Assembly (NCBI RefSeq): GCF_900100005.1
Contig: NZ_FNEB01000002.1
Coordinates: 124,001-188,000, forward strand
DNA length: 64,000 nucleotides
Direction: 5' to 3'
Source of the DNA: Lutimaribacter saemankumensis
Lineage (GTDB): Bacteria; Pseudomonadota; Alphaproteobacteria; Rhodobacterales; Rhodobacteraceae
The number at the start of each line of letters is the position of its first letter. The first letter of the stretch is position 1. This document shows, one piece after another, positions 26,573 to 35,938 of the stretch. The position numbers and the translations under genes are program-made. The notes below the pieces were generated by a model. The model did no database searches. It saw nothing but the letters and a program-made list of their open reading frames with translations, and had not been told where the DNA came from.

Positions 26573-28540
26573 ATGACCGAGACGCAAAAAGACCGCCCGT
26601 GGCTTATTCGCACTTATGCCGGCCATTCCACGGCCAAGGCGTCGAACGCGCTGTATCGCAGCAACCTGTCCAGGGGGCAGACCGGGCTTTCGGTGGCTTT
26701 CGACTTGCCGACGCAGACCGGATACGACAGCGATCATGTCCTGGCGCGCGGCGAGGTGGGCAAGGTCGGCGTTCCCGTCTGCCATCTTGGGGACATGCGC
26801 ACGCTCTTTGACGAGATTCCGCTGGAGCAGATGAACACCTCGATGACGATCAACGCGACAGCGCCGTGGCTGCTGGCGCTTTACATCGCGGTGGCCGAGG
26901 AACAGGGCGCCGATATCTCGAAACTGCAGGGAACGGTTCAGAACGACCTGATCAAGGAATACCTGTCGCGCGGCACCTATATCTGCCCGCCCAAGCCGTC
27001 ACTGCGCCTGATCGGGGACGTTGCAGAATATTGCTACGTCAACGTGCCGAAATGGAACCCGATGAACGTGTGTTCCTATCACCTGCAAGAGGCGGGCGCG
27101 ACGCCCGAACAGGAACTTGCCTTCGCGCTGGCCACGGCCACCGCCGTTCTGGATGAGCTGAAACCCCGCGTCCCCGCCGAGGATTTCCCCGCGCTGGCCG
27201 GGCGCATCAGCTTTTTCGTCAATGCCGGCATCCGCTTCGTCACCGAGATGTGCAAGATGCGCGCCTTCGTCGATCTGTGGGACGAATTGCTGGAAACCCG
27301 CTATGGCGTGGACAATCCGAAATTCCGCCGCTTCCGCTATGGCGTGCAGGTAAACTCTCTTGGCCTGACCGAACAGCAGCCGGAAAACAACGTCTACCGC
27401 ATCCTGATCGAGATGCTGGCTGTCACGCTGTCGAAAAAGGCGCGCGCCCGCGCCGTGCAGTTGCCCGCATGGAACGAGGCGCTTGGCCTGCCCCGCCCCT
27501 GGGACCAGCAATGGTCGATGCGGATGCAGCAGATCCTGGCCTATGAAACCGACCTGTTGGAGTTCGAAGACCTGTTCGACGGCAACCCGGCGGTCGATGC
27601 CAAGGTCGAAGCCTTGAAAGAAGGCGCGCGCCACGAGCTGGCCAATATCGACGGCATGGGCGGCGCGGTCGATGCGATCGAATACATGAAGGCGCGACTG
27701 GTCGACAGCAACGCCGACCGCCTGAACCGCATCGAAGCGGGCGAAACCGTGGTCGTGGGCGTCAACAAGTTCACCGAGGGCGAACCCAGCCCGCTGATGT
27801 CCGAGGATGGCGGCATCATGGTGGTCGACCCAGCGGTCGAGCAAGATCAGATCGACCGCCTGAATACGTGGCGGTCCGAACGTGACGCCGGGGCGGTCAA
27901 GGCCGCGCTGGCCGATCTTCGCGCCGCTGCCGCCGAAGGGCGCAACGTGATGCCCGCCTCGATCGCCTGTGCCAAGGCCGGCGTGACGACCGGCGAATGG
28001 GCGGCGCAGATGCGCGCCGTGCATGGCGAATACCGCGGTCCCACCGGGGTGTCGAAATCCGTCAGCAACAAGACCGAGGGACTGGACGATATCCGCGATG
28101 CGGTGAACGCCGTCAGCGACCGGTTGGGCCGCAGGCTCAAGTTCCTGGTGGGCAAGCCGGGGCTCGACGGTCATTCGAACGGCGCCGAACAGATCGCGTT
28201 CCGGGCGCGCGACTGCGGGATGGATATCGACTATGAAGGCATCCGCCTGACACCCGAACAGATCGTGAGCGCCGCGCAGGACACGCAGGCGCATGTCGTC
28301 GGCCTGTCGATCCTGTCGGGCAGCCATATCCCGCTGGTCGAAGACCTGATGGAACGGATGCGCGCGGCCGGCATGGGCCATGTCCCGGTGATCGTCGGCG
28401 GCATCATCCCGGAGGAAGACGCCAGGCGCCTGCGCGCGATGGGCGTGGCAAAGGTCTATACGCCCAAGGATTTCAACCTGAACGCCATCATGATGGATAT
28501 CGTCACGCTGGCCGATCCAAAGGAAATCGCGGCCGAATAA
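26573..28540 (+). CDS. ecm: Ethylmalonyl-CoA mutase (adenosylcobalamin-dependent)
   Basis: A 655-residue B12-dependent acyl-CoA mutase. The N-terminal part (RTYAGHSTAKASNALYRSNL, then GLSVAFDLPTQTGYDSDH) is the mutase domain. The C-terminal cobalamin-binding domain has DGHSNG (DxHxxG, near residue 531), then SILSGSH and VIVGGIIP. It converts (2R)-ethylmalonyl-CoA to methylsuccinyl-CoA in the EMC pathway. ATG 26573 with CCGGAGG 6 bp upstream is preferred over TTG 26558. Identity as Ecm rather than methylmalonyl-CoA mutase rests on length and on proximity to ccr. Confidence 0.92.
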   Translation: MTETQKDRPWLIRTYAGHSTAKASNALYRSNLSRGQTGLSVAFDLPTQTGYDSDHVLARGEVGKVGVPVCHLGDMRTLFDEIPLEQMNTSMTINATAPWLLALYIAVAEEQGADISKLQGTVQNDLIKEYLSRGTYICPPKPSLRLIGDVAEYCYVNVPKWNPMNVCSYHLQEAGATPEQELAFALATATAVLDELKPRVPAEDFPALAGRISFFVNAGIRFVTEMCKMRAFVDLWDELLETRYGVDNPKFRRFRYGVQVNSLGLTEQQPENNVYRILIEMLAVTLSKKARARAVQLPAWNEALGLPRPWDQQWSMRMQQILAYETDLLEFEDLFDGNPAVDAKVEALKEGARHELANIDGMGGAVDAIEYMKARLVDSNADRLNRIEAGETVVVGVNKFTEGEPSPLMSEDGGIMVVDPAVEQDQIDRLNTWRSERDAGAVKAALADLRAAAAEGRNVMPASIACAKAGVTTGEWAAQMRAVHGEYRGPTGVSKSVSNKTEGLDDIRDAVNAVSDRLGRRLKFLVGKPGLDGHSNGAEQIAFRARDCGMDIDYEGIRLTPEQIVSAAQDTQAHVVGLSILSGSHIPLVEDLMERMRAAGMGHVPVIVGGIIPEEDARRLRAMGVAKVYTPKDFNLNAIMMDIVTLADPKEIAAE

Positions 28541-28560
28541 GGACCGCGGTCGAAAGAAAA

Positions 28561-28590
28561 AAGGGCAGGCCCGGCGGCCTGCCCTTTTGC
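28561..28590. terminator. Bidirectional terminator between ecm and the DUF4168 gene
   Basis: AAGGGCAGGC pairs with GCCTGCCCTT across a 6-base loop, with A-rich sequence before it and TTTT within and after the right arm. It serves the convergent ecm and DUF4168 genes. Confidence 0.8.
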
Positions 28591-28601
28591 ACATCTGCGT
28601 C

Positions 28602-28979
28602 CTACCGCCCGGTCATCGAGCGATATTCGACCATGATCCGCGAATTCAGCGTCTCGTCGCCACGCGCGGCGCGGCCGATGGCCAGGTATTCGGCGGGTGT
28701 CACGCCCTGCACATCGACGACGGCCTGCATCGCTTCGGTGTTGGCCTGGTCCATCAACTCCTTGCGGGACGCGTCATCCTGCGCTGCCTCGATCTGCGGA
28801 TCGTAGATGCCGCGCACCTCTTCGACCGCGATAGCCGCTTTGACAAAGGCATCCACCTGCGCGTCGGTCACGTCATCTGCGGCGATGTTCGGCACTTGCG
28901 TCTGTTGCGCCACGACCGGCGTTGCAAGGCCCAGCGCGATGGCTGTCAGGGTTGCGGTCAACTTGGGTGTAAAGGTCAA
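28602..28979 (-). CDS. DUF4168 domain-containing secreted protein
   Basis: A 125-residue protein starting at TTG 28979, preceded by GGAGG at good spacing (GGAGG-atcgaa-TTG on the minus strand). The start gives a signal peptide (LTATLTAIALGLATPVVAQQ) ending in AQQ. The mature part (DDVTDAQVDAFVKAAIAVEE and AEYLAIGRAARGDETLNSRI) resembles DUF4168, a short helical domain of unknown role. No ATG is available in a sensible place. It is probably periplasmic. Confidence 0.7.
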   Translation of the reverse strand: MTFTPKLTATLTAIALGLATPVVAQQTQVPNIAADDVTDAQVDAFVKAAIAVEEVRGIYDPQIEAAQDDASRKELMDQANTEAMQAVVDVQGVTPAEYLAIGRAARGDETLNSRIMVEYRSMTGR

Positions 28980-29147
28980 TTCGATCCTCCGTTTTGTCGT
29001 TTGCGATCGGGTTTCATACGATCCCGTCAGACGTGGCCATCCCGGCGCGCGTGTGCAAAACCACCGGCAAGAAAATGCTGATCCCGGGGCATGGACCCCG
29101 CGCCCATTTACGCGCAGACTGCGCCCAGCTTTGCACGGGAAGACACC

Positions 29148-29588
29148 ATGACACTGACCATCCGCCGATTGGAAAAAACGGACGAGGCCGAATGGCGCCG
29201 TCTTTGGACCGCCTATCTGAACTTCTACGAATCCAGCGTGACCGAAGAGGTTTATGCCACGACATTCGCCCGTCTTCTGGATGACGCACGCCCGCAGCAG
29301 AACGGGCTGATCGCCCTGCAGGACGGACGCGCGGTCGGGTTGGTTCATTACATCTTTCACCCGCATAACTGGCGCGTCGAAGACGTATGTTACCTCCAGG
29401 ATCTCTATGCCGACCCGGATGTCCGCGGGACAGGCATCGGCCGCGCACTGATCGAAGCGGTCTATGATGCCGCGGACGCGAACGGCACGCCGTCGGTCTA
29501 CTGGCTGACCCAGGAATTCAACAAGACCGCGCGTCACCTTTATGATCGCATCGCGCAGGTCACACCCTTCATCAAGTATCAGCGCTAG
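29148..29588 (+). CDS. GNAT family N-acetyltransferase
   Basis: A 146-residue [24 protein letters not shown] near residues 79-98 contains the acetyl-CoA-binding (R/Q)xxGxG/A loop, and [20 protein letters not shown] is the C-terminal GNAT segment. The substrate is unknown; the layout resembles small diamine or amino acid acetyltransferases. ATG 29148 follows GGGAAGA. It precedes deoD by 28 bp. Confidence 0.87.
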   Translation: MTLTIRRLEKTDEAEWRRLWTAYLNFYESSVTEEVYATTFARLLDDARPQQNGLIALQDGRAVGLVHYIFHPHNWRVEDVCYLQDLYADPDVRGTGIGRALIEAVYDAADANGTPSVYWLTQEFNKTARHLYDRIAQVTPFIKYQR

Positions 29589-29616
29589 GCCGCGCAAACC
29601 CAAGCCGGAGCTTTCC

Positions 29617-30330
29617 ATGACCATCCATATCGGGGCCAAACCGGGCGAGATCGCCGAAACAGTTCTCATGCCGGGCGACCCCCTGCGGGCGAAATGGGCC
29701 GCCGAAACCTTTCTGGAAGACGCCAGATGCGTGAACGAAGTGCGCGGGATGCTGGGATTCACCGGCACATGGCGCGGCCACCGGGTGACGATCCACGGTT
29801 CGGGCATGGGCATGCCGTCGCTGTCGATCTATGCCAACGAACTGATCCGCGATTACGGCGCGCAGACGTTGATCCGCATCGGATCCTGCGGGGCGATGCA
29901 GCGCCATGTTCGGGTGCGCAACCTCATCCTGGCGATGACGGCCAGCTCGGTCTCGACCCCCTCGACCGGCATTTTCCGCGAGCTGAACTTTGCCCCCTGC
30001 GCCGATTGGGGCCTGCTGCGCGCTGCCGTCGAAGCGGCCGAGGCGCGCGGGCTGTCGCCGCATGTGGGCGGGATATATTCGGCGGACGTGTTCTATGACG
30101 AACGCCCCGACCTGAACGAGATGATGACGCGCCACGGCATCCTTGGCGTCGAAATGGAGGCGGCCGAGCTTTACAACCTTGCTGCCCGCCACAACGTGCG
30201 CGCCCTTGCGGTTCTGACGGTCAGCGATCATCTGCTCACGCATGAGGCGCTGCCTGCCGAGGACCGCGAACGCAGCTTTGGCGACATGGTGGAAATCGCG
30301 CTGGCCGCGGCATTTCCGGGCGAGGTATGA
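29617..30330 (+). CDS. deoD: Purine-nucleoside phosphorylase, DeoD type
   Basis: A 237-residue protein close to E. coli DeoD in length, starting [47 protein letters not shown] and the catalytic Asp in [10 protein letters not shown] are present. It cleaves purine (deoxy)nucleosides with phosphate, in the cytoplasm, feeding purine salvage; the BMP importer in this window may supply substrate. It overlaps the following PLP gene by four bases (ATGA), so the two are translated together. Confidence 0.93.
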   Translation: MTIHIGAKPGEIAETVLMPGDPLRAKWAAETFLEDARCVNEVRGMLGFTGTWRGHRVTIHGSGMGMPSLSIYANELIRDYGAQTLIRIGSCGAMQRHVRVRNLILAMTASSVSTPSTGIFRELNFAPCADWGLLRAAVEAAEARGLSPHVGGIYSADVFYDERPDLNEMMTRHGILGVEMEAAELYNLAARHNVRALAVLTVSDHLLTHEALPAEDRERSFGDMVEIALAAAFPGEV

Positions 30331-31649
30331 CAATGCTGGAAAAACGCGGCTGGGTGCCCGAAACCGTCGAAAGCTATGTGCAGGATATCGCCTCGAACAC
30401 CGCGCAGGCGGCGAGCGCCGATATCGCCAACCGGATCGAGGCGCTTGCAGACGAAAACCGCCAGATACACGAACGGGCGTGTTTCAACCTCAACCCGGCC
30501 ACCAACGTGATGAACCCGCGCGCCGAGGCGCTGCTGGCATCGGGCATCGGCACGCGGCCTTCGCTGGGCTATCCCGGCGACAAGTACGAGATGGGGCTCG
30601 AGGCGGTCGAACAGATCGAGGTCATCGCCGCCGAACTCGCCGCCGAGACCTTTGGCGCGAAATACGCCGAAATCCGCGTGCCATCGGGCGCGATCGCCAA
30701 TCTTTACGGGTTCATGGCGCTGACGAAACCGGGCGATGCGATCATCGCACCGCCCGCGTCGGTCGGTGGCCATGTGACCCATCACCAAGCGGGCTGCGCC
30801 GGGCTTTACGGGCTGGACATCCACCCCGCACCCGTCGATGCCGATGGGTATTCCGTCGACCTGAACGCGCTGGTCAAACTGGCCGAAGAGGTGCGTCCAA
30901 AACTGATTACCATCGGCGGGTCGTTGAACCTGTTTCCGCACCCCGTGGCCGAAATCCGCGCCATTGCCGACCGGGTGGGCGCGCATGTCCTGTTCGACGC
31001 GGCGCATCAATGCGGGATCATCGCGGGCCATGCCTGGCCCAACCCGCTGGATCACGGCGCGCACCTGATGACGATGAGCACCTACAAATCGCTGGGCGGG
31101 CCGCCTTCGGGGCTGATGGTGACGAACGACGCCGAAATTGCCGAACGGCTGGACGGCATCGCCTTTCCCGGCATGACGGCCAATTTCGACGCGGCGAAAT
31201 CCGCCTCGCTGGCGATGGCGCTGCTGGACTGGCGCGATTTCGGCAAGGCTTATGCGGCGGAAATGGTGCGCATGGCGCGCGCGCTGGCGCAGGCGCTGAC
31301 CGACGAAGGGCTGCCCGTTTTCGCGGCCGGACGGGGCGCCACCACAAGCCACCAGTTCGCCGTGCTGGCCGAAGGTTTCGGCGGCGGTCAGGCGGCATCG
31401 AAGACCCTGCGCAAGGCCGGCTTTCTGGCCTGCGGGATCGGGCTGCCCGCGCCCGAGGTGCCGGGCGACATGAACGGGCTGCGGATCGGGACGCCCGAGC
31501 TGGTGCGCTGGGGCATGACGGCCGAGGACGCCCCGCGCCTGGCCGGGCTGATCGCCGCGGCGTTGCGTTCGAACGATCCCGCAGCACTCGCCCCCGAGGT
31601 GGCCGAGTGGCGCCGCAGCTTTGACAAGCTGCATTTCCTACACGGCTGA
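30327..31649 (+). CDS. SHMT-like fold-type I PLP enzyme with altered active site
   Basis: A 440-residue protein of the serine hydroxymethyltransferase family. [18 protein letters not shown] matches SHMT's GYPGxRYYxG block, and [12 protein letters not shown] near residue 253 holds the PLP lysine (SHMT: THKxLRGPRGG). However, the SHMT motif ELIASEN is replaced by [11 protein letters not shown], so the catalytic Glu is missing, and the His before the PLP Lys is Tyr. It is coupled to deoD by ATGA, not to folate genes. A role in another aldol or retro-aldol reaction on an amino acid is possible; standard SHMT activity is doubtful. Confidence 0.8.
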   Translation: MTMLEKRGWVPETVESYVQDIASNTAQAASADIANRIEALADENRQIHERACFNLNPATNVMNPRAEALLASGIGTRPSLGYPGDKYEMGLEAVEQIEVIAAELAAETFGAKYAEIRVPSGAIANLYGFMALTKPGDAIIAPPASVGGHVTHHQAGCAGLYGLDIHPAPVDADGYSVDLNALVKLAEEVRPKLITIGGSLNLFPHPVAEIRAIADRVGAHVLFDAAHQCGIIAGHAWPNPLDHGAHLMTMSTYKSLGGPPSGLMVTNDAEIAERLDGIAFPGMTANFDAAKSASLAMALLDWRDFGKAYAAEMVRMARALAQALTDEGLPVFAAGRGATTSHQFAVLAEGFGGGQAASKTLRKAGFLACGIGLPAPEVPGDMNGLRIGTPELVRWGMTAEDAPRLAGLIAAALRSNDPAALAPEVAEWRRSFDKLHFLHG

Positions 31650-31660
31650 GCGGCGGGCGA

Positions 31661-32503
31661 TCAGCGTCCGTGGCTGCGGTCGTATCCGTTGACCGGAGGC
31701 GGCGCCCAACCATCCAGCGCGCCATCGGCGGGTGCGAAGGTTTCGACCAGCAACGGGAAACAGGCCGCCGTGTCCGAGGAATGCTCGGACGAGCAATCGC
31801 CGCCGGGACAGGCGCTGAGTGCGCCCAACAGGTCGATCTCGGCGAAGAACTCGATATGGTCGCCGGGGCGAACGGGGCTGGCCTTCATGAAATATTGCCC
31901 TGTGTCGCGCGTGAACCCGGTGCACATGAAGACGTTGAGCACGTCATGCACATGGGGTTCAGCCTCGGCCAGGGACAGTCCGGTTTCGTCGGCCAGCGCA
32001 CGGATCAGGTTGGAATGGCAGCAATGGTGATACTGCGAGCCGGACAACAGGTTGCCGGTATAGGGATCGCACCGCGTGCCGATCACGTCATGAACCGAGC
32101 CGCCATATTCGTCCTTTCCATACCAGCCCAACGTATCATGCGTGACCGTCGCCATGGGCCGCAGCGTGGGAAAGGACGACCACATGCGATGGCCCGTCGT
32201 CAGATGCGTGCCGTGCAGCGCGCGTGTCTTGCCCGAATAAAAACGTTCGGACAGGTCATGCGCATTCCACAGGTTCAGGTCGCCCACCTGCGGGCCATCG
32301 ATGCTGGAGATGCGAAAGAAATGCCCGGCGGGAACCCGGAAGGTGGCTGCCTCGCGCGGTGGGGCGATGACCTCGCCCGTCTTCACGGCGGTTTGGCGCG
32401 CGCTTTGATACAGCGAAATGTCGGGCTGGGGCAGCGTGTCGGTTGGATAGCAGATCACGGGCGCTATGGCGCGGCGCGCGGCGGCATCGGCAGGTTCGGT
32501 CAT
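31661..32503 (-). CDS. DUF1989 / urea-carboxylase-associated family protein
   Basis: A 280-residue protein. RVPAGHFFRISSIDGPQVGDLNLW, here spread over residues 50-73, and the Cys/His-rich segment YHHCCHSNLIRAL are typical of DUF1989 proteins, often called urea carboxylase-associated or aminomethyltransferase-like. The conserved Cys and His residues suggest metal binding. ATG 32503 (MTEPADAA) has AAGGA at good spacing; ATG 32512 is an alternative. It lies downstream of ornithine decarboxylase with a terminator between them, so linked function is uncertain. Confidence 0.75.
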   Translation of the reverse strand: MTEPADAAARRAIAPVICYPTDTLPQPDISLYQSARQTAVKTGEVIAPPREAATFRVPAGHFFRISSIDGPQVGDLNLWNAHDLSERFYSGKTRALHGTHLTTGHRMWSSFPTLRPMATVTHDTLGWYGKDEYGGSVHDVIGTRCDPYTGNLLSGSQYHHCCHSNLIRALADETGLSLAEAEPHVHDVLNVFMCTGFTRDTGQYFMKASPVRPGDHIEFFAEIDLLGALSACPGGDCSSEHSSDTAACFPLLVETFAPADGALDGWAPPPVNGYDRSHGR

Positions 32504-32573
32504 GGCGGGCATCCTTGTCGTTCGGGCCGAGCGTGGCCCGGATCGAGGCGATGCGCAAGCCGCCGGGTGGAAC

Positions 32574-32612
32574 GAAAACCGCGCGGTTCCGGTGGGAAAC
32601 CGCGCGGTTCTT
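32574..32612 (-). terminator. Terminator of the ornithine decarboxylase gene
   Basis: Two copies of the self-complementary AACCGCGCGGTT flank a 9-bp spacer. On the minus strand the second copy runs into TTTTC. It lies 44 bp after the decarboxylase stop. Confidence 0.65.
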
Positions 32613-32655
32613 TCCATGTCCGCTGATCGGGCCATGCGGCCCCGTCGAGCGCTGT

Positions 32656-33831
32656 TCAGATCACGACCACGTCCAGCGGCGGGAAGCCGTTGAAGCCGAC
32701 CGAAGCATAGGTCGAGGTATAGGCCCCGCAGTTGCGGATCACGATGCGGTCGCCGGCGGCCAGCCCGACGGGCAGGTCCACCGGACGCTTTTCGTATAGC
32801 ACGTCGGCACTGTCGCAGGACGGGCCGGCCAGGATGCAGGGCGCGGTCGGCTCTCCGTCATGCGGGGTGAGGAAGTTGTAGCGGATCGCCTCGCCCTCGG
32901 TTTCGGCCAGGCCCGAGAAACGGCCGATATCGAGATAGACCCAGCGGTTCAGGTCCAGGTCGGACTTGCGCGACACCAGCAGCACCTCGGCCGCGATTGC
33001 GCCGGCCTCGGCGACAAGCCCACGGCCCGGTTCTGCCATCACGTGCGGCACATCGCCGAAACGCTCGGACACGAGGTGCATCACGCGCGCGGCATAGAGC
33101 TCGGGTGCATCGACGGCTTCGCCGTAGAATGCAGGGAAACCGCCGCCGATGTTCAGCAGGCTGAGGTCATGGCCATCATCGCGCGCTGCGTGCCAGACGG
33201 CGGCCACCTGGTCCAGAACCGGCGCCCACATGTCGGCGCGGCGGGTTTGCGAGCCGACATGGAACGACAGGCCGACGGGGCGCAGGCCCAGACGGGTGGC
33301 CAGCGCCATCAGGTCAAGCGCCTTGTCAGGGGCGCAACCGAATTTCCGGGACAGCGGCCAGTCGGCCTGGCTGTTGAGAACGAGCATGCGGATGTAGACG
33401 CGGGCACGCGGGGCGTGGCGGGCGATCTTTTCCAGCTCTTCCTCGGCATCGGCGGCGAAGAGGGTGATGCCGGTTTCATGCGCCCAGGCGATGTCGGCGG
33501 CGCGTTTGATGGTATTGCCAAAGCTGATGCGGTCGGGCGTGGCGCCTGCGGCCAGGCACATCTCGATCTCGGCGCGGCTGGCGGCATCAAAGCCCGACCC
33601 GGCCTCGGCCAGACCTTCTAGCAGTTCGGGCGCCGGGTTGGCCTTGACGGCATAGTGGATATGCGCACGTCCCAGACCCTGCGACAGCGCGGCGTAGCGG
33701 CGCACGACGGCGTCGCGGTCGATCACCAGCGTCGGGCGATCGAAACGGTGGGTCAGGATATGCGCCTCGGCGCGGGACAGGGATGCGTCAAGGACGGGCA
33801 CGGGCCCGGTTACAAAAGCGTTCATGGTCAT
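32656..33831 (-). CDS. Ornithine decarboxylase-like type III (alanine racemase-fold) PLP decarboxylase
   Basis: A 391-residue protein. HYAVKANPAPELLEGLAEAG near residues 55-74 contains the PLP lysine, AEPGRGLVAEAG is the phosphate-binding region, and CDSADVLYE with GAYTSTYASVGFNGFPPL near the C terminus are the eukaryotic-type ODC motifs, including the catalytic Cys. It most likely makes putrescine from ornithine in the cytoplasm; lysine or diaminopimelate decarboxylation is less likely because lysA is separate (62.6-63.9 kb). The upstream region has several hairpins that may be a regulatory leader. Confidence 0.88.
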   Translation of the reverse strand: MTMNAFVTGPVPVLDASLSRAEAHILTHRFDRPTLVIDRDAVVRRYAALSQGLGRAHIHYAVKANPAPELLEGLAEAGSGFDAASRAEIEMCLAAGATPDRISFGNTIKRAADIAWAHETGITLFAADAEEELEKIARHAPRARVYIRMLVLNSQADWPLSRKFGCAPDKALDLMALATRLGLRPVGLSFHVGSQTRRADMWAPVLDQVAAVWHAARDDGHDLSLLNIGGGFPAFYGEAVDAPELYAARVMHLVSERFGDVPHVMAEPGRGLVAEAGAIAAEVLLVSRKSDLDLNRWVYLDIGRFSGLAETEGEAIRYNFLTPHDGEPTAPCILAGPSCDSADVLYEKRPVDLPVGLAAGDRIVIRNCGAYTSTYASVGFNGFPPLDVVVI

Positions 33832-34019
33832 CTCCGTTCAGACCGGTGGCCGGTAAGGCCAAGTTCCAAGGGAGACGTTACCGTCGCTGCTGTAACCGTA
33901 GGGGTATTACCCCTTTCGACAGAGGCGCGTGCGTTGGCGTCTTGAGCGCGCATATGGGGCAGAAGCGCGAGTCGATCAAGAAGGAATTTTTGCGTGGAAT
34001 TATTTTTTTCGCGGGGGAC
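33832..34019 (-). promoter_or_regulatory. Structured 5' leader of the ornithine decarboxylase gene
   Basis: This 188-bp gap carries three consecutive inverted repeats. They are AGGGGT-att-ACCCCT (33900-33914), GTTAC...GTAAC (33877-33881 with 33892-33896) and ACCGG-tgg-CCGGT (33842-33854), the last just before the start codon region. Alphaproteobacteria are known to carry the speF RNA motif upstream of ornithine decarboxylase genes. Position fits, but I have not matched its consensus. An AT-rich stretch at 33988-34018 may hold the promoter. Confidence 0.4.
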
Positions 34020-34211
34020 TCAACCGTGGTGCCGCAGACACGTTTTCGGCGGTTTGCCGTTTGACGTTTCGGTTTCGGCCCCGCAGGCCGCGCAGCGCCA
34101 CAGGCTGCGGCCATCGCGCCGGTATTCGCGCCAACGGCATTCGCGCGTCGCACGGTTCGACAGGATCGCGACACCGACCAGCGCGAGTATGATCAGGATC
34201 GGATAGAGCAT
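34020..34211 (-). CDS. Small single-pass membrane protein with Cys pairs
   Basis: A 63-residue protein, not matched to a named family. Residues 2-19 (LYPILIILALVGVAILSN) form one transmembrane helix. The short C-terminal part has Cys in TRECRW, CAACG and KTCLRHHG, a possible zinc-ribbon-like cluster. Its ATG overlaps the stop of the upstream FAD dehydrogenase gene by one base (TGATG), and this coupling is the best evidence that it is real. Confidence 0.6.
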   Translation of the reverse strand: MLYPILIILALVGVAILSNRATRECRWREYRRDGRSLWRCAACGAETETSNGKPPKTCLRHHG

Positions 34212-35848
34212 CAGACCGCAAGGCCCGCGGCCCGGCCGGAAAAGATGCACCCGCCCAGGAACGTCCCTTCGAGCGCGTTGTACCCGTGATAGCCACCGCC
34301 GCCGAAACCGGCGACCTCGCCCGCGGCGAACAGTCCGTCAAAGGGCGTGCCATCGGGGCGCAGCACCCGCGATGCCAGATCGGTGTGCAGCCCGCCCAGC
34401 GACTTGCGCGTCAGGATGTTCAGCCGCACGGCGATCAGGGGGCCATTGGCCGGGTCGAGTATCTTGTGCGGCTTTGCGGTGCGGATCAGGCGGTCACCGC
34501 GGTAGGCACGGGCCTGGCGGATCGCGATCACCTGCGCATCCTTGGCAAAGGGATTGTCGATCTGGGCGTCGCGTGCGGCAATCTGGGCACGGATATGCGC
34601 CGGATCGAGCGGCGCATGCGGGGTCAGCGCGTTCATGCCCTGCACAAGACTGTCCAGATCGGTGGCTACGACGAAATCCTCGCCCTTGGCCTTGAACGCC
34701 TCGACCGCCGCGGTCGCGCCCTTGCCAAGCCGTTCTTTCAGCACCGTCGACCAGCGCCCCGAGACGAGATCGGGGTTCTGTTCGCTGCCGGACAGCGCGA
34801 ATTCCTTTTCGATGATCTTTTGCGTCAGCACGAACCAGCTATGGTCGTGACCCGCCGACAGGATGCGCCTGAGCGTCGCCAGCGTGTCGAACCCGGGCAT
34901 GCAGGGCGGTTCCATCCGGTCGCCATTGCCATCGAACCAGATCGAGGACGGGCCGGGCAGCACCCTGATACCATGGTTGGGCCAGATCGGATCCCAGTTC
35001 CTGAGCCCCTCGCAATAATGCCACATGCGGTCTTCGTTGATCGCCGCCGCCCCGGCGGATTTCGCGGCGCGCGCCATCTGACCGTCGACATAATCGGGTA
35101 CGCCCGACACCATCGTGGCGGGGGCAGGCCCAAGGCGATCAACGGGCCAGTGCGCGCGCACCTGGGCATGATCGCCACCGATCCCGCCCGTTGTCAGGAT
35201 GACCGCGTCGGCCTGCAGACTGAACTGGCCCGTGACGCTGCGGCTGGTCGAGGCGCCACGGCGGGCGTCATCCTGGACCAGGGTATCGCCGGTGATGCCG
35301 GCAACGCGCCCGTTCGTCACCTCAAGCCCCGTGACCTTGTGCCGGAAACGGAATTCCAGTTGCCCGTCGTCCTCGGCCTGTAGGGCCAGTCGGACATAGG
35401 GCGCGACGATCCCTTCGCCCGCACCCCAGGTGATATGAAAGCGCGGGACCGAGTTGCCGTGCCCGTCGGCCAGTGCACCGCCGCGTTCGGCCCAGCCGAC
35501 GACCGGGAACCAGCGCATGCCGATTTCGGCCAGTTCCGCGCGCATCGGCCCGGCGGCAAAGTCGATATACGCCTGGGCCCAGGCGCGGGGATTGGCGTCT
35601 TCGGCCCGGTCGAAACCCGCGCTGCCCATCCAGTCCTGCATTGCGAGGGCATGGCTGTCGCGGATGCCCATGCGGCGCTGTTCGGGCGTGTCGACCATGA
35701 ACAGGCCACCCAGCGACCAGAACGCCTGCCCACCCAGCGATTGCCGGCCTTCCTGGTCGACGATGATAACGCGGCGCCCGCGCCGGATTGCCTGATGCGC
35801 GGCGGCAAGCCCCGCCAGTCCGGCCCCCACGATGATGACATCGGCCAT
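34211..35848 (-). CDS. FAD-binding dehydrogenase (fumarate reductase/KstD-type flavoprotein)
   Basis: A 545-residue flavoprotein. VIIVGAGLAGLAAAHQAIRR (residues 4-23) is the Rossmann FAD-binding motif, and LEGTFLGGCIFSGRAAG near the C terminus is the FAD-binding end of the FAD_binding_2 family. The region between holds a substrate domain like that of 3-ketosteroid dehydrogenases and soluble fumarate reductases. No signal peptide is visible. The substrate is unknown. It is coupled to the small Cys-containing membrane protein downstream. Confidence 0.85.
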   Translation of the reverse strand: MADVIIVGAGLAGLAAAHQAIRRGRRVIIVDQEGRQSLGGQAFWSLGGLFMVDTPEQRRMGIRDSHALAMQDWMGSAGFDRAEDANPRAWAQAYIDFAAGPMRAELAEIGMRWFPVVGWAERGGALADGHGNSVPRFHITWGAGEGIVAPYVRLALQAEDDGQLEFRFRHKVTGLEVTNGRVAGITGDTLVQDDARRGASTSRSVTGQFSLQADAVILTTGGIGGDHAQVRAHWPVDRLGPAPATMVSGVPDYVDGQMARAAKSAGAAAINEDRMWHYCEGLRNWDPIWPNHGIRVLPGPSSIWFDGNGDRMEPPCMPGFDTLATLRRILSAGHDHSWFVLTQKIIEKEFALSGSEQNPDLVSGRWSTVLKERLGKGATAAVEAFKAKGEDFVVATDLDSLVQGMNALTPHAPLDPAHIRAQIAARDAQIDNPFAKDAQVIAIRQARAYRGDRLIRTAKPHKILDPANGPLIAVRLNILTRKSLGGLHTDLASRVLRPDGTPFDGLFAAGEVAGFGGGGYHGYNALEGTFLGGCIFSGRAAGLAV

Positions 35849-35938
35849 GTTCGCGCCTCCCCCTGTTCAGGGGATGCTAGGGCCGAAAACCACGTTGGTG
35901 CAACGCCGCTTTACCCACGACGTCGGGGAAAGCGGCGG

